56,524 nt of DNA from Verrucomicrobiales bacterium (GTDB lineage Bacteria > Verrucomicrobiota > Verrucomicrobiia > Verrucomicrobiales > DEV007): contig JAPYUT010000001.1 of NCBI GenBank assembly GCA_029940475.1, forward strand, positions 98,888 through 155,411, read 5' to 3'. The translations under genes were made by a program, and so were the position numbers. Of this stretch, positions 45,306 through 55,125 are shown one piece after another (the stretch's first letter is position 1; each line of letters opens with the position of its first letter). A model generated the notes under the pieces. That model did no database searches. It was not told where the DNA came from and saw only the letters and a list, made by a program, of their open reading frames with translations.

Positions 45306-48281
45306 ATGTCGTTGATGCGCTTGTTATTTCATTCCACTGCCTGTGGCTTTATAAGCCTTACTGTGGCGGCAGGGGTTGATTACAACTCCGATGTTAAACC
45401 GATCCTCTCTGATCGTTGTTTCCACTGTCACGGGCACGACGCGGATAAGCGCAAGGCAAAGTTGCGGCTTGATACCAGGGAAGGTTCAAGAAAAGTGATA
45501 GAAAGTGGCGAACTCCTCGCGCGCCTGACCAGTGATGACCCGGATGAACGCATGCCTCCCCCGGATTCCAAGTTGGCGGTCAGCGGGGAGGAGATAGAAC
45601 TCCTTAAGCAATGGATCAAGCAGGGTGCCGATTACAAAAAGCACTGGTCCCTCATTGCGCTGGCGGAGGTAGCCGTTCCGCCATCCAAAGTGGGGAATAA
45701 TCCCATTGATGCATTTGTCAGCAAAGGGCTGGAAGGTAAAGGGTGGCAGATTAATCCTGAGGCCTCTCGTGAAAAACTTATTCGTCGCGTGGCATTTGAC
45801 CTGACAGGATTACCGCCAGGCCTTGATGAAATTGATTTTTATTTGGCGGACACTTCTCCCGGGGCATACGGCAGGATGGTTGAGCGCTTTCTCGCAAAAC
45901 CCGCCTACGGAGAGCGCATGGCATCACATTGGCTTGATATTGCCCGTTATTCAGACAGCTACGGTTATCAGGTTGACCGGGACCGGTTTGTATGGCCTTG
46001 GCGGGACTGGGTGATAGAGGCCTTCAACACAAACAAGGGATATGACGAGTTTATCACTGAGCAACTGGCCGGTGACCTGTTGCCTGAAGCCACCGATGCC
46101 CAGGTGCAGGCGACAACCTTCAACAGGCTTCACCCGCAAAAGGTGGAAGGCGGCAGTACCAACGAGGAATTTCGTGTCGAGTATGTGGCGGACCGGGTAC
46201 ATACATTCGGGACAGCTTTTCTTGGACTTACGCTCGAGTGCTCACGTTGCCATGATCACAAATATGATCCACTGACACAGAAAGAATACTATCAGCTGTT
46301 TTCCTATTTCCAGAACATCTCCGAGTCCGGTCTTTACGCATACTTCACCGGGTCAATTCCGACGCCAACGATGCGAATCATGAGTGATGCGCAGAAAGCG
46401 AAGGCGGCGGCTTTGCGCAAGAAAGTCGAGAGCATGGAGGTTGCGTTGAAGATGGTTCCCGGAGTTGGCGGGCGTTATTCCCAATGGCAGAAAAATCCGG
46501 GGGATCGGAAAATTTCCGGTCAGGTTTTACATCTTGATTTCGAAGGAAAGCCCGGAGGGAGCAATACCAGCGTTGATGGCAGATTGGGTAAAGCTGTCAG
46601 GCTGACAGGTGATGATGCCATTGGCACAAAGGTTGGGAATTTTCGTCGTTACCAGCCTTTCAGTGTTTCCCTGTGGATGAATACACCGGATGTGAAAGAG
46701 CGGGCGGTGGTTTTCCATCGTTCCCGTGCATGGACTGACGCGGGGAGCCGGGGCTATCAGTTGCTGATTGAGAAGGGCAGGTTGAGCTGGTCATTGATTC
46801 ACTTCTGGCCCGGTAATGCGTTGCGCATCCGGTTAAGGGAATCGATACCGGTGGATGAGTGGTTGCATGTTTGCGTGAGTAATGACGGCTCAAGCAGGGC
46901 GTCCGGACTGAAGATTTACCTTAACGGGATTGAGGCGAATTGTGAGGTGGTAAGGGATCACCTCTACAAGGGGATTGCCGGTGGGGGTGGTGATCACATT
47001 ACCATTGGTGAACGCTTCCGGGACCGGGGTTTCAAAAATGGACTGATGGACGAATTCAGGGTGTTTGAGCGTGAGTTAACCGCGACTGAAGTCAAAAGCC
47101 TGCACAGTGGTCTCGAGTTAAAGCCGGACCTGCTCTATTATAATGGCGCAATTGATCCGGAAGTGGCCAAGGCAAGGGCGGAACTGGCCAAAGTACGGGC
47201 AGAACTCGCCGGGTTTGAGGATGGGCTCAAGGAGATCATGGTAATGAGTGAACTGGCTCAACCTAAGGCAGCTTATGTGCTTGAGCGTGGTGCCTATGAT
47301 AAGCGTGGTGAACAAGTGCACGCAGGAACGCCCGCAGCATTACCGGGTGATGGAGGAAAGAACCGCTTGGAATTGGCAAGATGGCTTACCTCTCCCGGTC
47401 ACCCGCTGACTTCCAGGGTGGCGGTAAACCGGTTCTGGCAAATGTGCTTCGGCGAGGGGTTGGTGCGGACTCCGGAAGATTTTGGAAGTCAGGGGCAGAT
47501 CCCCACCCATCCCGAGTTGCTGGATTGGCTTTCGAGATTTTTCATTGAATCAGGATGGGACATGAAGGCTCTTCTGAAGCTCATTGTCAGTTCCTCCACC
47601 TACCGGCAGAGTTCGGATATCTCGTTGGAAAGACAGAAGAGGGACCCGGAGAACATGTGGCTGGGGCGCTCTTCACGATTGCGTCTTCCTGCAGAAATGA
47701 TCAGGGATCAATGGCTGGCGGTTTCAGGATTATTATCATCAACTGTTGGCGGGGCCCCGGTAAAGCCTTACGAGATGACCGAGTCATTCAAGCCGATGGC
47801 GCGCGACAAGGGGCAGGGTCTTTATCGCAGGAGCGTTTACACGTTCTGGAAGCGAACCGGGCCGGCGCCGGTAATGATGGCCCTGGATGCCTCAAAGCGT
47901 GATGTTTGCACGGTGAAGCGGGAGAGGACATCAACACCCCTGCAGGCCCTTGTGCTGTTGAATGATCCTCAACTCAATGAGGCTGCAAGGGTATTGGGCG
48001 AGAAGATGCTGGGCAAACACGGCAAGCATCAGGCAGCGATGCTGGCGGAAATGTTTCGTTCCGTGACCGGTCGAAAGCCAACGGGGAAAGAGCAGAAGGT
48101 GATGGGAAGAATTTACGAAGAGCAACGGGCGGAATTCATCAAGGATCCCGATGCCGCAAAAAAATTCCTCACCATCGGTGATGCACCACGCGATGACAAG
48201 CTGGCGATTGAGGATGCCGCGGCGGTGGGCGTTGTTGCAGTTGCCCTGTTTAATCTTTGGGAGAGTCTGGCAGAATACTAG
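45306..48281 (+). CDS. PSD1 protein with PSCyt1 and LamG-like insert (module 3)
   Basis: A 991-residue secreted protein, the largest PSD1 copy. A PSCyt1 domain opens it with the haem site CFHCHG (after YNSDVKPILSDR) and RMPPPDSKL. The DUF1549 part follows (YGERMASHWLDIARYSDS, EQLAGDLLP) with a second CxxCH, CSRCHDHKYDP. Residues about 400-595 form a LamG/concanavalin-like lectin domain (GRLGKAVRLTGDDAIG, IYLNGIEANCE). The DUF1553 half follows (LARWLTSPGHPLTSRVAVNRFWQ). Two haem-like sites plus a sugar-binding-type insert set it apart from the copies at 4426 and 9226. It probably binds polymers while passing electrons. Confidence 0.92.
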   Translation: MSLMRLLFHSTACGFISLTVAAGVDYNSDVKPILSDRCFHCHGHDADKRKAKLRLDTREGSRKVIESGELLARLTSDDPDERMPPPDSKLAVSGEEIELLKQWIKQGADYKKHWSLIALAEVAVPPSKVGNNPIDAFVSKGLEGKGWQINPEASREKLIRRVAFDLTGLPPGLDEIDFYLADTSPGAYGRMVERFLAKPAYGERMASHWLDIARYSDSYGYQVDRDRFVWPWRDWVIEAFNTNKGYDEFITEQLAGDLLPEATDAQVQATTFNRLHPQKVEGGSTNEEFRVEYVADRVHTFGTAFLGLTLECSRCHDHKYDPLTQKEYYQLFSYFQNISESGLYAYFTGSIPTPTMRIMSDAQKAKAAALRKKVESMEVALKMVPGVGGRYSQWQKNPGDRKISGQVLHLDFEGKPGGSNTSVDGRLGKAVRLTGDDAIGTKVGNFRRYQPFSVSLWMNTPDVKERAVVFHRSRAWTDAGSRGYQLLIEKGRLSWSLIHFWPGNALRIRLRESIPVDEWLHVCVSNDGSSRASGLKIYLNGIEANCEVVRDHLYKGIAGGGGDHITIGERFRDRGFKNGLMDEFRVFERELTATEVKSLHSGLELKPDLLYYNGAIDPEVAKARAELAKVRAELAGFEDGLKEIMVMSELAQPKAAYVLERGAYDKRGEQVHAGTPAALPGDGGKNRLELARWLTSPGHPLTSRVAVNRFWQMCFGEGLVRTPEDFGSQGQIPTHPELLDWLSRFFIESGWDMKALLKLIVSSSTYRQSSDISLERQKRDPENMWLGRSSRLRLPAEMIRDQWLAVSGLLSSTVGGAPVKPYEMTESFKPMARDKGQGLYRRSVYTFWKRTGPAPVMMALDASKRDVCTVKRERTSTPLQALVLLNDPQLNEAARVLGEKMLGKHGKHQAAMLAEMFRSVTGRKPTGKEQKVMGRIYEEQRAEFIKDPDAAKKFLTIGDAPRDDKLAIEDAAAVGVVAVALFNLWESLAEY

Positions 48282-49060
48282 AGCTTACCGGCCGCCCAGG
48301 CGGTTGCCCGTGCCAGCAGGTTAATAAACACCTGATCACGAAAGGTGGCGTCGGAATGACCGTAGGTGGTTCCGAATACGCGTGCTGTGCCGTATGTATT
48401 GGTCCAGATGACGGCATGTTTTTTGCCGGTTTTCTCACTTATTGAGTAGGCAAGCGGCTTTGCGTTCGGCCATGTTTTCTCAATGACGTAGAGTTCATCC
48501 TTTGGTGTAATCCATTTATCAGGGAAGCCCTTCATGACGGGGTGCTCTTTAAGGGAAGCAATCACCGCGTAGTTGCTCTGGTGCTCATGGCGTCTGCTGG
48601 TGACACCAAGGAACTGGCGCCAGTCATCGATTTTTGCCGATCGGTAAGTATGCATGGCGCAATGAATTACCAGTGCGGGCTTCCCGGCTTTATGCACAGC
48701 GGTGATTTTACGGATATATTCAGTGTCGGTTGTATTGGCAAAGCATTCGTTGTGTATAACCACATCATAAGGATCCGCCCACTTCGGGTCGTCGTAGAAG
48801 GCGATTTGTGCCTTGGTTCCTTTACCGCCTTCGTTGATAACGGTGAACTCAGAGTTGACCTTTTTTTCGATTCCCTGCGTGAGGGCAGTGGCCTGAAAAA
48901 TATAGTTATGACAGCAACCGCCGGTGATCAGAAGTATGTTTAATTCCTTGCCGGAATAAATTTTTTCCGGCGGTGAATCCTTGGTGTCTTTTGCCGCCAT
49001 GGAGGCTGGAAATACCGCAATAATGAGCCAGAGGGCAAGGGTGGTTGTCTTAAAGGTCAT
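48278..49060 (-). CDS. ThuA-domain secreted protein
   Basis: A 260-residue ThuA (trehalose-utilisation-related) protein. A signal peptide (FKTTTLALWLIIAVFPAS) precedes the domain. Motifs include ELNILLITGGCCHNY, ALVIHCAMHTYR and the C-terminal GRGRVFGTTYGHSDATFRD region (ARVFGTTYGHSD). This is the glutamine-amidotransferase-like fold. ThuA proteins occur with sugar oxidation loci; the reaction is not established. It is convergent with the preceding PSD1 gene (4-bp overlap of the stops) and divergent from DUF1501 at 49143. Confidence 0.92.
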   Translation of the reverse strand: MTFKTTTLALWLIIAVFPASMAAKDTKDSPPEKIYSGKELNILLITGGCCHNYIFQATALTQGIEKKVNSEFTVINEGGKGTKAQIAFYDDPKWADPYDVVIHNECFANTTDTEYIRKITAVHKAGKPALVIHCAMHTYRSAKIDDWRQFLGVTSRRHEHQSNYAVIASLKEHPVMKGFPDKWITPKDELYVIEKTWPNAKPLAYSISEKTGKKHAVIWTNTYGTARVFGTTYGHSDATFRDQVFINLLARATAWAAGKL

Positions 49061-49127
49061 GCCAGAGCATAACGTAAAGCATTTGGTTGTGGTAGAGGAT
49101 TCTTTGGGCTAAAAGAAACGGGAAGGG

Positions 49128-49133
49128 TATAAT
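49128..49133 (+). promoter_or_regulatory. Near-leaderless promoter of DUF1501 gene (module 3)
   Basis: A perfect TATAAT at 49128-49133 lies 9 bp before the ATG at 49143. TTGGGC (49104-49109) sits at 18-bp spacing as a weak -35. If the ATG at 49143 is used the leader is a few bases at most; the internal ATG at 49185 would give about 45. Confidence 0.5.
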
Positions 49134-49142
49134 TCTCATGAT

Positions 49143-50582
49143 ATGAATCAAGTGCTTTGCAGTGGTGAGGAATATTTGCCCGGCATGGGAAAAAGAGAGT
49201 TGCTCAAGTGCTTGGGTGGGGGACTGGGCGGGTTTGCACTGGCCGAGATGTTGGCAGGCGGCAGGGCATCCGCAGCGGGAAGCCTTGGTCAAACCCATAT
49301 GGCTCCAAGGGCCAAAAGGGTAATCTATTTATTCCAGAGTGGAGGTCCTTCACAGATGGATCTTTTCGATTACAAGCCAATGCTTAACAAGCACCATGGG
49401 GAGCAGCTCCCGGATGAGGTCAGGAAGGGACAGCGACTGACCGGGATGTCGGGCAACCAGTCATCCTTTCCGCTTGCGGGGACACCTTTCAAGTTTACAC
49501 AGCACGGTGTGAGCGGTCAGTGGATGAGTGATATCCTGCCGCACACCGCGAAAATAGCTGATGATATTTGTGTGGTGAAGTCCATGCATACCGAGGCGAT
49601 CAATCATGGTCCCGGGGTTACAATGCTGCAGACCGGCTCGCAATTTCCGGGTCGGCCGAGCATCGGTTCGTGGTTGAGTTATGGCTTGGGTAGTGCCAAC
49701 GAGAATTTACCTTCCTTCGTGGTAATGGTTACCAAGAATAAAGGCGGGCAGCCTCTTGTTTCCCGCCTGTGGGGCAGCGGGTTTCTGCCGTCGGCATACC
49801 AGGGTGTGCGTTTTCGATCAGGCAAGGACCCTGTGCTTTACCTGAATAATCCGGCCGGGATATCACGCGGGGGGCGGCGCAAGATGCTTGAGGGATTACG
49901 CGATCTGCATGAAGCCCGGGCTGATGGTGACATTGATGCCGCGGTTGAGGCCCGGATTGCCGAGTATGAGCTGGCCTACCGAATGCAGGTTTCGATTCCC
50001 GAGGTGACGGACATCAAGGATGAACCTGAGCATGTTCTCAAGATGTATGGGGATGATGTACGCAACCCGGGAAGCTTTGCCGCAAATTGTCTACAGGCCC
50101 GCCGCCTTGCCGAGCGGGATGTCAGGTTTATTCAGCTTTATCATCCCGGATGGGATCAGCACGGTGGACTTCCCGGGGGGATTCGCAAACAATGCGGGGA
50201 AACAGACCGGGCGAGTGCGGCATTGGTTACCGACCTTAAACAGCGGGGTCTGCTTGAGGATACCTTGGTGATCTGGGGTGGAGAATTTGGCCGGACAAAC
50301 TATTGCCAGGGAAAACTGAGCAACAATTTTGGCCGTGACCATCATCCGCGTTGTTTCTCGATATGGATGGCTGGCGGCGGGATTAAAGCCGGGATAAGTT
50401 ATGGTGAGAGCGATCCTTACGGCTATAATGTCCTGGAGGATCCTGTCCATGTCCATGATTTCCATGCCACGATGCTCAACCGCCTTGGCATTGACCACGA
50501 GAGGTTGACTTTCAAGTACCAGGGGCGGCGGTTCAGGCTGACTGATGTGCACGGCAAATTGATAAAGGGCATTCTGGCCTAG
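49143..50582 (+). CDS. DUF1501 family exported protein (module 3)
   Basis: A 479-residue DUF1501 protein. A Tat-like leader is only partly twin-Arg ([20 protein letters not shown]). Landmarks include [19 protein letters not shown], the [19 protein letters not shown] region, [19 protein letters not shown] and [19 protein letters not shown]. It matches the copy at 7832 in length and motif order. Start chosen at 49143; the ATG at 49185 is possible. It is the DUF1501 partner of the PSD1 gene at 45306, with ThuA in between on the other strand. Confidence 0.92.
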   Translation: MNQVLCSGEEYLPGMGKRELLKCLGGGLGGFALAEMLAGGRASAAGSLGQTHMAPRAKRVIYLFQSGGPSQMDLFDYKPMLNKHHGEQLPDEVRKGQRLTGMSGNQSSFPLAGTPFKFTQHGVSGQWMSDILPHTAKIADDICVVKSMHTEAINHGPGVTMLQTGSQFPGRPSIGSWLSYGLGSANENLPSFVVMVTKNKGGQPLVSRLWGSGFLPSAYQGVRFRSGKDPVLYLNNPAGISRGGRRKMLEGLRDLHEARADGDIDAAVEARIAEYELAYRMQVSIPEVTDIKDEPEHVLKMYGDDVRNPGSFAANCLQARRLAERDVRFIQLYHPGWDQHGGLPGGIRKQCGETDRASAALVTDLKQRGLLEDTLVIWGGEFGRTNYCQGKLSNNFGRDHHPRCFSIWMAGGGIKAGISYGESDPYGYNVLEDPVHVHDFHATMLNRLGIDHERLTFKYQGRRFRLTDVHGKLIKGILA

Positions 50583-50630
50583 CGAACATCGTAAGGTTCT
50601 CTTGGTTTACTGATACCGCTGCCGGGTTGC

Positions 50631-51332
50631 CTATTCCTTGACCTTACGGGATTTGCGACTCCCGAAGATGGATGATCCGACTCGCACTGCCGTTGAGCCT
50701 TCCTCAATGGCGATTTCATAATCGCGACTCATACCCATTGAAAGTCCGGTGATAGGAAGTCCGCAGCGGGCAGTGAGTTCATCCCTTAATTCTCTCAGGG
50801 CGACAAATTCCCGCCGGGTTAGTGAAGGGTCACTGGCGAGTGGCGGGATCAGCATCAGACCGATGATCTCGATGCGTTCCAGTTCCAATAAGCTATCAAA
50901 TTCTTCCCGGACTTGCGCCACAGAGAACCCGAATTTTCCGGCTTCCCCGGCGGTGTTCACCTGCAGGTATACTTTCGGGAATAATCCAAGTTCGGCTGCA
51001 ATCAGATCAATTCGCCTGGCCAGATCACTTGAATCGACACTGTGGATGGTTTCCGCTAATGGCAGGATCTTGCGTACTTTGTTCTGCTGAAGGTGCCCAA
51101 TAAAGTGCCAGCGCAGCCGTGCAGGAAGCATTGGCACTTTCGCCACCAGCTCCTGCACGCGATTCTCCCCAAAAAGGTCATGCCCGCATTCGATAAGTTC
51201 CGCAATGGTATCTGCCGGCCACGTCTTGCTTACAGCAATGAGTTCAATCTCCGAGGGATTACGCCCCGCTTTTTGCGCGGCACAGGTTATTCGCTCTTTT
51301 ACCGATTCATATAATTCAGGAATAGGCGACAT
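50631..51332 (-). CDS. PLP homeostasis protein (YggS/PLPBP family)
   Basis: A 233-residue single-domain PLP protein. The Schiff-base Lys36 is in IELIAVSKTW. LGENRVQEL, RWHFIGHLQQNK and SMGMSRDYEIAIEEGSTAVRVGSSIFG (in parts) are diagnostic. It has no known catalytic activity and balances PLP and amino acid pools. It is separated by 38 bp from upp, both on the minus strand. Confidence 0.96.
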   Translation of the reverse strand: MSPIPELYESVKERITCAAQKAGRNPSEIELIAVSKTWPADTIAELIECGHDLFGENRVQELVAKVPMLPARLRWHFIGHLQQNKVRKILPLAETIHSVDSSDLARRIDLIAAELGLFPKVYLQVNTAGEAGKFGFSVAQVREEFDSLLELERIEIIGLMLIPPLASDPSLTRREFVALRELRDELTARCGLPITGLSMGMSRDYEIAIEEGSTAVRVGSSIFGSRKSRKVKE

Positions 51333-51370
51333 GATCTTTGAATTGGGCTTTAAAGTTCAGAGGGATAGAT

Positions 51371-52000
51371 TCACTCTGTGTCAAAATACCGGTCACCGGC
51401 ATCTCCGAGTCCGGGGATTATGTACGAGTTTTCATCGAGTTCTTTGTCGATGGCGGCGGTGTATACAGGGATATCGGGATGTTCTTCGCAGAAGTATTTG
51501 ATGCCCTCTGGACAGGCGACAAGACATACAAAGCGAATATTCTTGGCGCCATGGGCCTTGAGCTGGGCGGCAGCAGCGGCACTGCTGTGACCTGTTGCCA
51601 ACATGGGATCAATCAGCAGCACATCCGAGTCATCGATACCTTCCGGGAGGTTACAGTAATAATTGCGCGGCAGGCAGGTGGTCTCATCACGTACCATCCC
51701 GATATGTCCGATCTTTGCCTCAGGAAGTATATCGATGATACCGTTGAGCATTCCTGTCCCGGCACGCAGGATCGGTATCATTACCACGTCGCGGATAAGT
51801 TCGCTACCCTGGGTGGTTGCCAGTGGGGTAGTCACTTCAATGTCACGGCAGGGAAGATCGCGTGTCACCTCGAAGCTCATCAGCCTTGAGATCGTGTGGA
51901 GGTTGCGGCGAAAGGTTCCGGATTTTGTCTCCGCACGGCGAATCTGCGTTAAAAGAGCATCGATGAGAGGATGTTCAATAACGGTAACATCGTAAGGCAT
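51371..52000 (-). CDS. upp: Uracil phosphoribosyltransferase
   Basis: A 209-residue Upp, the usual length. The PRPP loop LLIDPMLATGHSSAA and the uracil-binding C-terminus IPGLGDAGDRYFDTE are intact. It salvages uracil to UMP using PRPP. The neighbour is the YggS gene; the gap to prc is 95 bp. Confidence 0.97.
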   Translation of the reverse strand: MPYDVTVIEHPLIDALLTQIRRAETKSGTFRRNLHTISRLMSFEVTRDLPCRDIEVTTPLATTQGSELIRDVVMIPILRAGTGMLNGIIDILPEAKIGHIGMVRDETTCLPRNYYCNLPEGIDDSDVLLIDPMLATGHSSAAAAAQLKAHGAKNIRFVCLVACPEGIKYFCEEHPDIPVYTAAIDKELDENSYIIPGLGDAGDRYFDTE

Positions 52001-52095
52001 GACAGGATGCTAATCAGCTTGGCACTCATGCGCGAACTAAAAACAGCAACTTTCCGAAAAGTGACGGCTGCGCTGTGGCGGGCCGGCGCTGGCAG

Positions 52096-54366
52096 TTACG
52101 ATCCTGACCTTGACTTCTCAGGCTTTGTTTCCGCAGTGTGAAGGGCCTTGGAGATTGAAATCAAGTCGCCGGTGATGTTGAGAATCTCTCGCTTTGCAGG
52201 TTCAAGAAAATGCGGATAGTCAGGCGACTCCTCGGCAAGTTCTTCCTCTTTGTCCTTGGCCCGGCGCATTGACTGATTGTTTTCCTGCTTGAAGTTTTCC
52301 AGCCACGTGAACTCCTTGGTATCAACGTTATCAAGGTTAATCCTGGCAACCTGATAGCGACCTTTCTCACGCTTGTTTATTTCCGTAAACAGCTTGGTGC
52401 GCTCGGCATTGCGCGTGGTTCGACGTGTTTTCTCTTTTCCGTTCTCGGCCAGCCGTTTCTTCAGGTTGAGGGAAATCTTGTTTTTTTCCTTGGATTCCTT
52501 GAAGCGTACATTGTCATCTTTAATGTAATGGAACTCTTTTTCCGATGTAACGCGGGTTGTGGATAGAGCTTGCAGTTTTTCGACCGGTGGAACTTCCTCG
52601 GACGGGGTATATTTCATTTTTTTGATGGCATCGTGCTCAAGGGCATTTGGCAAGGAACCCTCGCCGGTTTCCATTTCATCACGATAGGAAGGCAGGATAA
52701 TGTCAGGGGTTACACCTTTAAGTTGGGTTGATCCCCCGGCGATACGATAGAATTTCTGGATGGTTACTTTCAGGGCCCCGGCACGTTCCTTGGTTTCACC
52801 GGGGAAAATCACGGGCATGTATTGTGCCACGGGCATTACGGTCTGCACCGTGCCTTTACCGAAAGTCGATTTGTCGCCGACAATGACGGCTCGGTTATAG
52901 TCCTGCAGGGCAGCTGCAAAGATTTCACTGGCGGAGGCGCTGCTGCGATCAGTCATCACAAGCATGGGGCCATCGTAAACAGGTGACGGTTTGCGTGAAC
53001 GGCGATCGGTGATTTTATTCTTTGCATTTTTTGCCTGAACAACCGGGCCCGATGGGATGAAAAGCCCCGTCATCCTGATTGCCTCTTCGAGCGAACCGCC
53101 GCCGTTTCCGCGCAGGTTGACAACGAGACCTTCGATTTTCTCTGCAATGAGACGGTCGAGCAATTTCTTAACATCAGCACTGCAACTGCTTGTGCCGCGT
53201 TCCATGTCTGCGTAAAAGGCGTAGAGATTGATCCAGCCGATACGCTGTTTCGTGCCGTTCGGGGTGGTGACCTCAATGAGTTCAGCATTGGCCAGCTTGT
53301 CCTTAAGGTTCACCTGATCACGATTGATTGAAATCTTGCGTGTCTGGGAATCGTCATCGGCGGGGATAATCTTGAGCACCACTACGGTTCCCTTTTTACC
53401 ACGAATCATGTCCACGATTTTGTTCAGCTTCATATACATGATATCGACAATTTCACCCTTTTCCCCCTGACCGACGCCAACGATACGGTCATTGATCTGC
53501 AACTCGCCCGCCTTATCGGCGGGCCCGCCGACGACAATGCCCTGAATTTTGGCGGCACCGCCGTCATCGGTGCCAAGCAACGCACCTATGCCGACTAGCT
53601 TATTTCCCATATTAACACGGAAGTTCTCGAGCTCGGACTGGCTGAAATATTCAGAATGCGGGTCGTACACCTGGGAGAGGTTTGACAGGAAGAAATTACA
53701 GATTTCCTCCTCATCATTTTCATCAAGGCTGCGCATGAATCGCGTATAACGCTTGAGGATCTTATCCTTAGGAGTTTCCTTACTGTCACTGCCAAGGATA
53801 TCTTCGAGTTTTTTCCCGAGTTCCCTTGCCCTTGCCTCTTGAGTGAGGTGGCGCAGTTTCTCCCCGAGGAGCTGTCCTTCAAGAACGTTGTTCCACAGGA
53901 TATCCGCGGCGGCTGCATCGGCCGGCCATTTTGAATCCTTGCGGCGCTTTTCGACTGTGCGCTCACTGTCGAATTTAAATTCGACGGTGTTCAGGGTTTC
54001 CTCGATTTTTTTTACCCGCTCCTGGACTCTCTTGACGTAAAGGTTGTAAATGTCCGTGGCCGGCTTGATTGAGCCTTCGAAGATGTAGTCATCAAGTGAG
54101 GTTTTATATTTCCGCTCAAAGTTGTCGATATCCTTCTGGTTAAAGTAGAGTTTACTGGTATCGAGGAAGTTAATGAAGCCTTTGAGTAATTTTTCGGAAA
54201 CATCATCTTCGAAATCGGTTCGCGAGTAATGGTTATTTTGAACCATATTTGCAACATACTGGGCGATGGTGCCGTAGTTGGGAGCGGCAATCGAGGATAC
54301 TTGCAGCGCGATGCCGGTAATGATAGTCGAAAGCAGTGCACGTATAACGTTCCTGTTTGTATTCAT
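52096..54366 (-). CDS. prc: Carboxy-terminal (tail-specific) protease
   Basis: A protein of about 756 residues from the ATG at 54366 (MNTNRNVIRALLSTI); the frame starts at 54384. It has an N-terminal signal, a long helical N-domain (about 30-240), a PDZ domain (GIGALLGTDDGGAAKIQGIVVGGPAD, in parts), the S41 core with LVVNLRGNGGGSLEEA, the serine region DRSSASASEIFAAAL and lysine region STFGKGTVQ, and a C-terminal DUF3340-like basic part. This is the Prc/Tsp type with Ser/Lys dyad. It is divergent to the MBL hydrolase gene at 54466. Confidence 0.95.
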   Translation of the reverse strand: MNTNRNVIRALLSTIITGIALQVSSIAAPNYGTIAQYVANMVQNNHYSRTDFEDDVSEKLLKGFINFLDTSKLYFNQKDIDNFERKYKTSLDDYIFEGSIKPATDIYNLYVKRVQERVKKIEETLNTVEFKFDSERTVEKRRKDSKWPADAAAADILWNNVLEGQLLGEKLRHLTQEARARELGKKLEDILGSDSKETPKDKILKRYTRFMRSLDENDEEEICNFFLSNLSQVYDPHSEYFSQSELENFRVNMGNKLVGIGALLGTDDGGAAKIQGIVVGGPADKAGELQINDRIVGVGQGEKGEIVDIMYMKLNKIVDMIRGKKGTVVVLKIIPADDDSQTRKISINRDQVNLKDKLANAELIEVTTPNGTKQRIGWINLYAFYADMERGTSSCSADVKKLLDRLIAEKIEGLVVNLRGNGGGSLEEAIRMTGLFIPSGPVVQAKNAKNKITDRRSRKPSPVYDGPMLVMTDRSSASASEIFAAALQDYNRAVIVGDKSTFGKGTVQTVMPVAQYMPVIFPGETKERAGALKVTIQKFYRIAGGSTQLKGVTPDIILPSYRDEMETGEGSLPNALEHDAIKKMKYTPSEEVPPVEKLQALSTTRVTSEKEFHYIKDDNVRFKESKEKNKISLNLKKRLAENGKEKTRRTTRNAERTKLFTEINKREKGRYQVARINLDNVDTKEFTWLENFKQENNQSMRRAKDKEEELAEESPDYPHFLEPAKREILNITGDLISISKALHTAETKPEKSRSGS

Positions 54367-54465
54367 ATATCTACTGTGGTTCACTGCACGGCCGTGTGCG
54401 GAAACATTTATTATGGATGGTGATTGTCCCCTATTCGCCTGCGGGTGTCGAATTATTTTACTGAG

Positions 54466-55113
54466 ATGGCTAAAGCAAATAATAAGCTTGATTTACGTTG
54501 TTTTGAAGGTGGTCCATTGGCAACCAACGGTTACGCCTTTAAGGCTCCCGGGGGATGGGTTGTGGTTGATGCACCGCAGGGAATGGCAGATTGGACAGAG
54601 GAAGAAGATATTGACCCGCAGTTACTTCTGTTGACTCATCAGCATTTTGACCATGTGCAGGGTGTTGCCGGACTTGTGGAGGCCTTTAACTGTCCGGTCT
54701 GGGCTTTTTCCGGTTACAACACGGAATTGACACTTGAGGATTTTTTCCGGGGTCTGGATGACACAGGGTTTGAAATTGATCCCTACCGGATCGACAGAGT
54801 CCTTGAGCCGGAGACCGGGGGAGGATTGGATGTTTGTGGATGTGAAATTGATATATTGCATATACCAGGGCATTCACCGGACAGTATTTGTTTTGTCATC
54901 GGCGGGGAGGATATTGTTTTAGGCGGGGATGTGCTGTTCCAATCGGGGATAGGGCGCACTGATTTTCCCGGAGGCGACACTGAACTTCTCCTGAGTGGCA
55001 TCCGCGAGAAACTATTCCCGCTTGATGATCAAACCACGGTATTACCTGGGCACGGGATGCCAACGACAGTCGGGGAGGAACGGAGGGAAAACCCTTTTTT
55101 GTGCAGCGGGTAA
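54466..55113 (+). CDS. Metallo-beta-lactamase-fold hydrolase
   Basis: A protein of about 215 residues from the ATG at 54466 (MAKANNKLD). The metal site HQHFDH (HxHxDH) is followed by a His in HIPGHSPDS, the Asp in LGGDVLF and a last His in LPGHGMPT, so all MBL ligands are present. It resembles glyoxalase-II-like and persulfide-dioxygenase-like enzymes; the substrate is unknown. It is divergent to prc and convergent to tolB. An upstream ATG at 54424 is less likely. Confidence 0.9.
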   Translation: MAKANNKLDLRCFEGGPLATNGYAFKAPGGWVVVDAPQGMADWTEEEDIDPQLLLLTHQHFDHVQGVAGLVEAFNCPVWAFSGYNTELTLEDFFRGLDDTGFEIDPYRIDRVLEPETGGGLDVCGCEIDILHIPGHSPDSICFVIGGEDIVLGGDVLFQSGIGRTDFPGGDTELLLSGIREKLFPLDDQTTVLPGHGMPTTVGEERRENPFLCSG

Positions 55114-55125
55114 ATTCCGTGTGAC

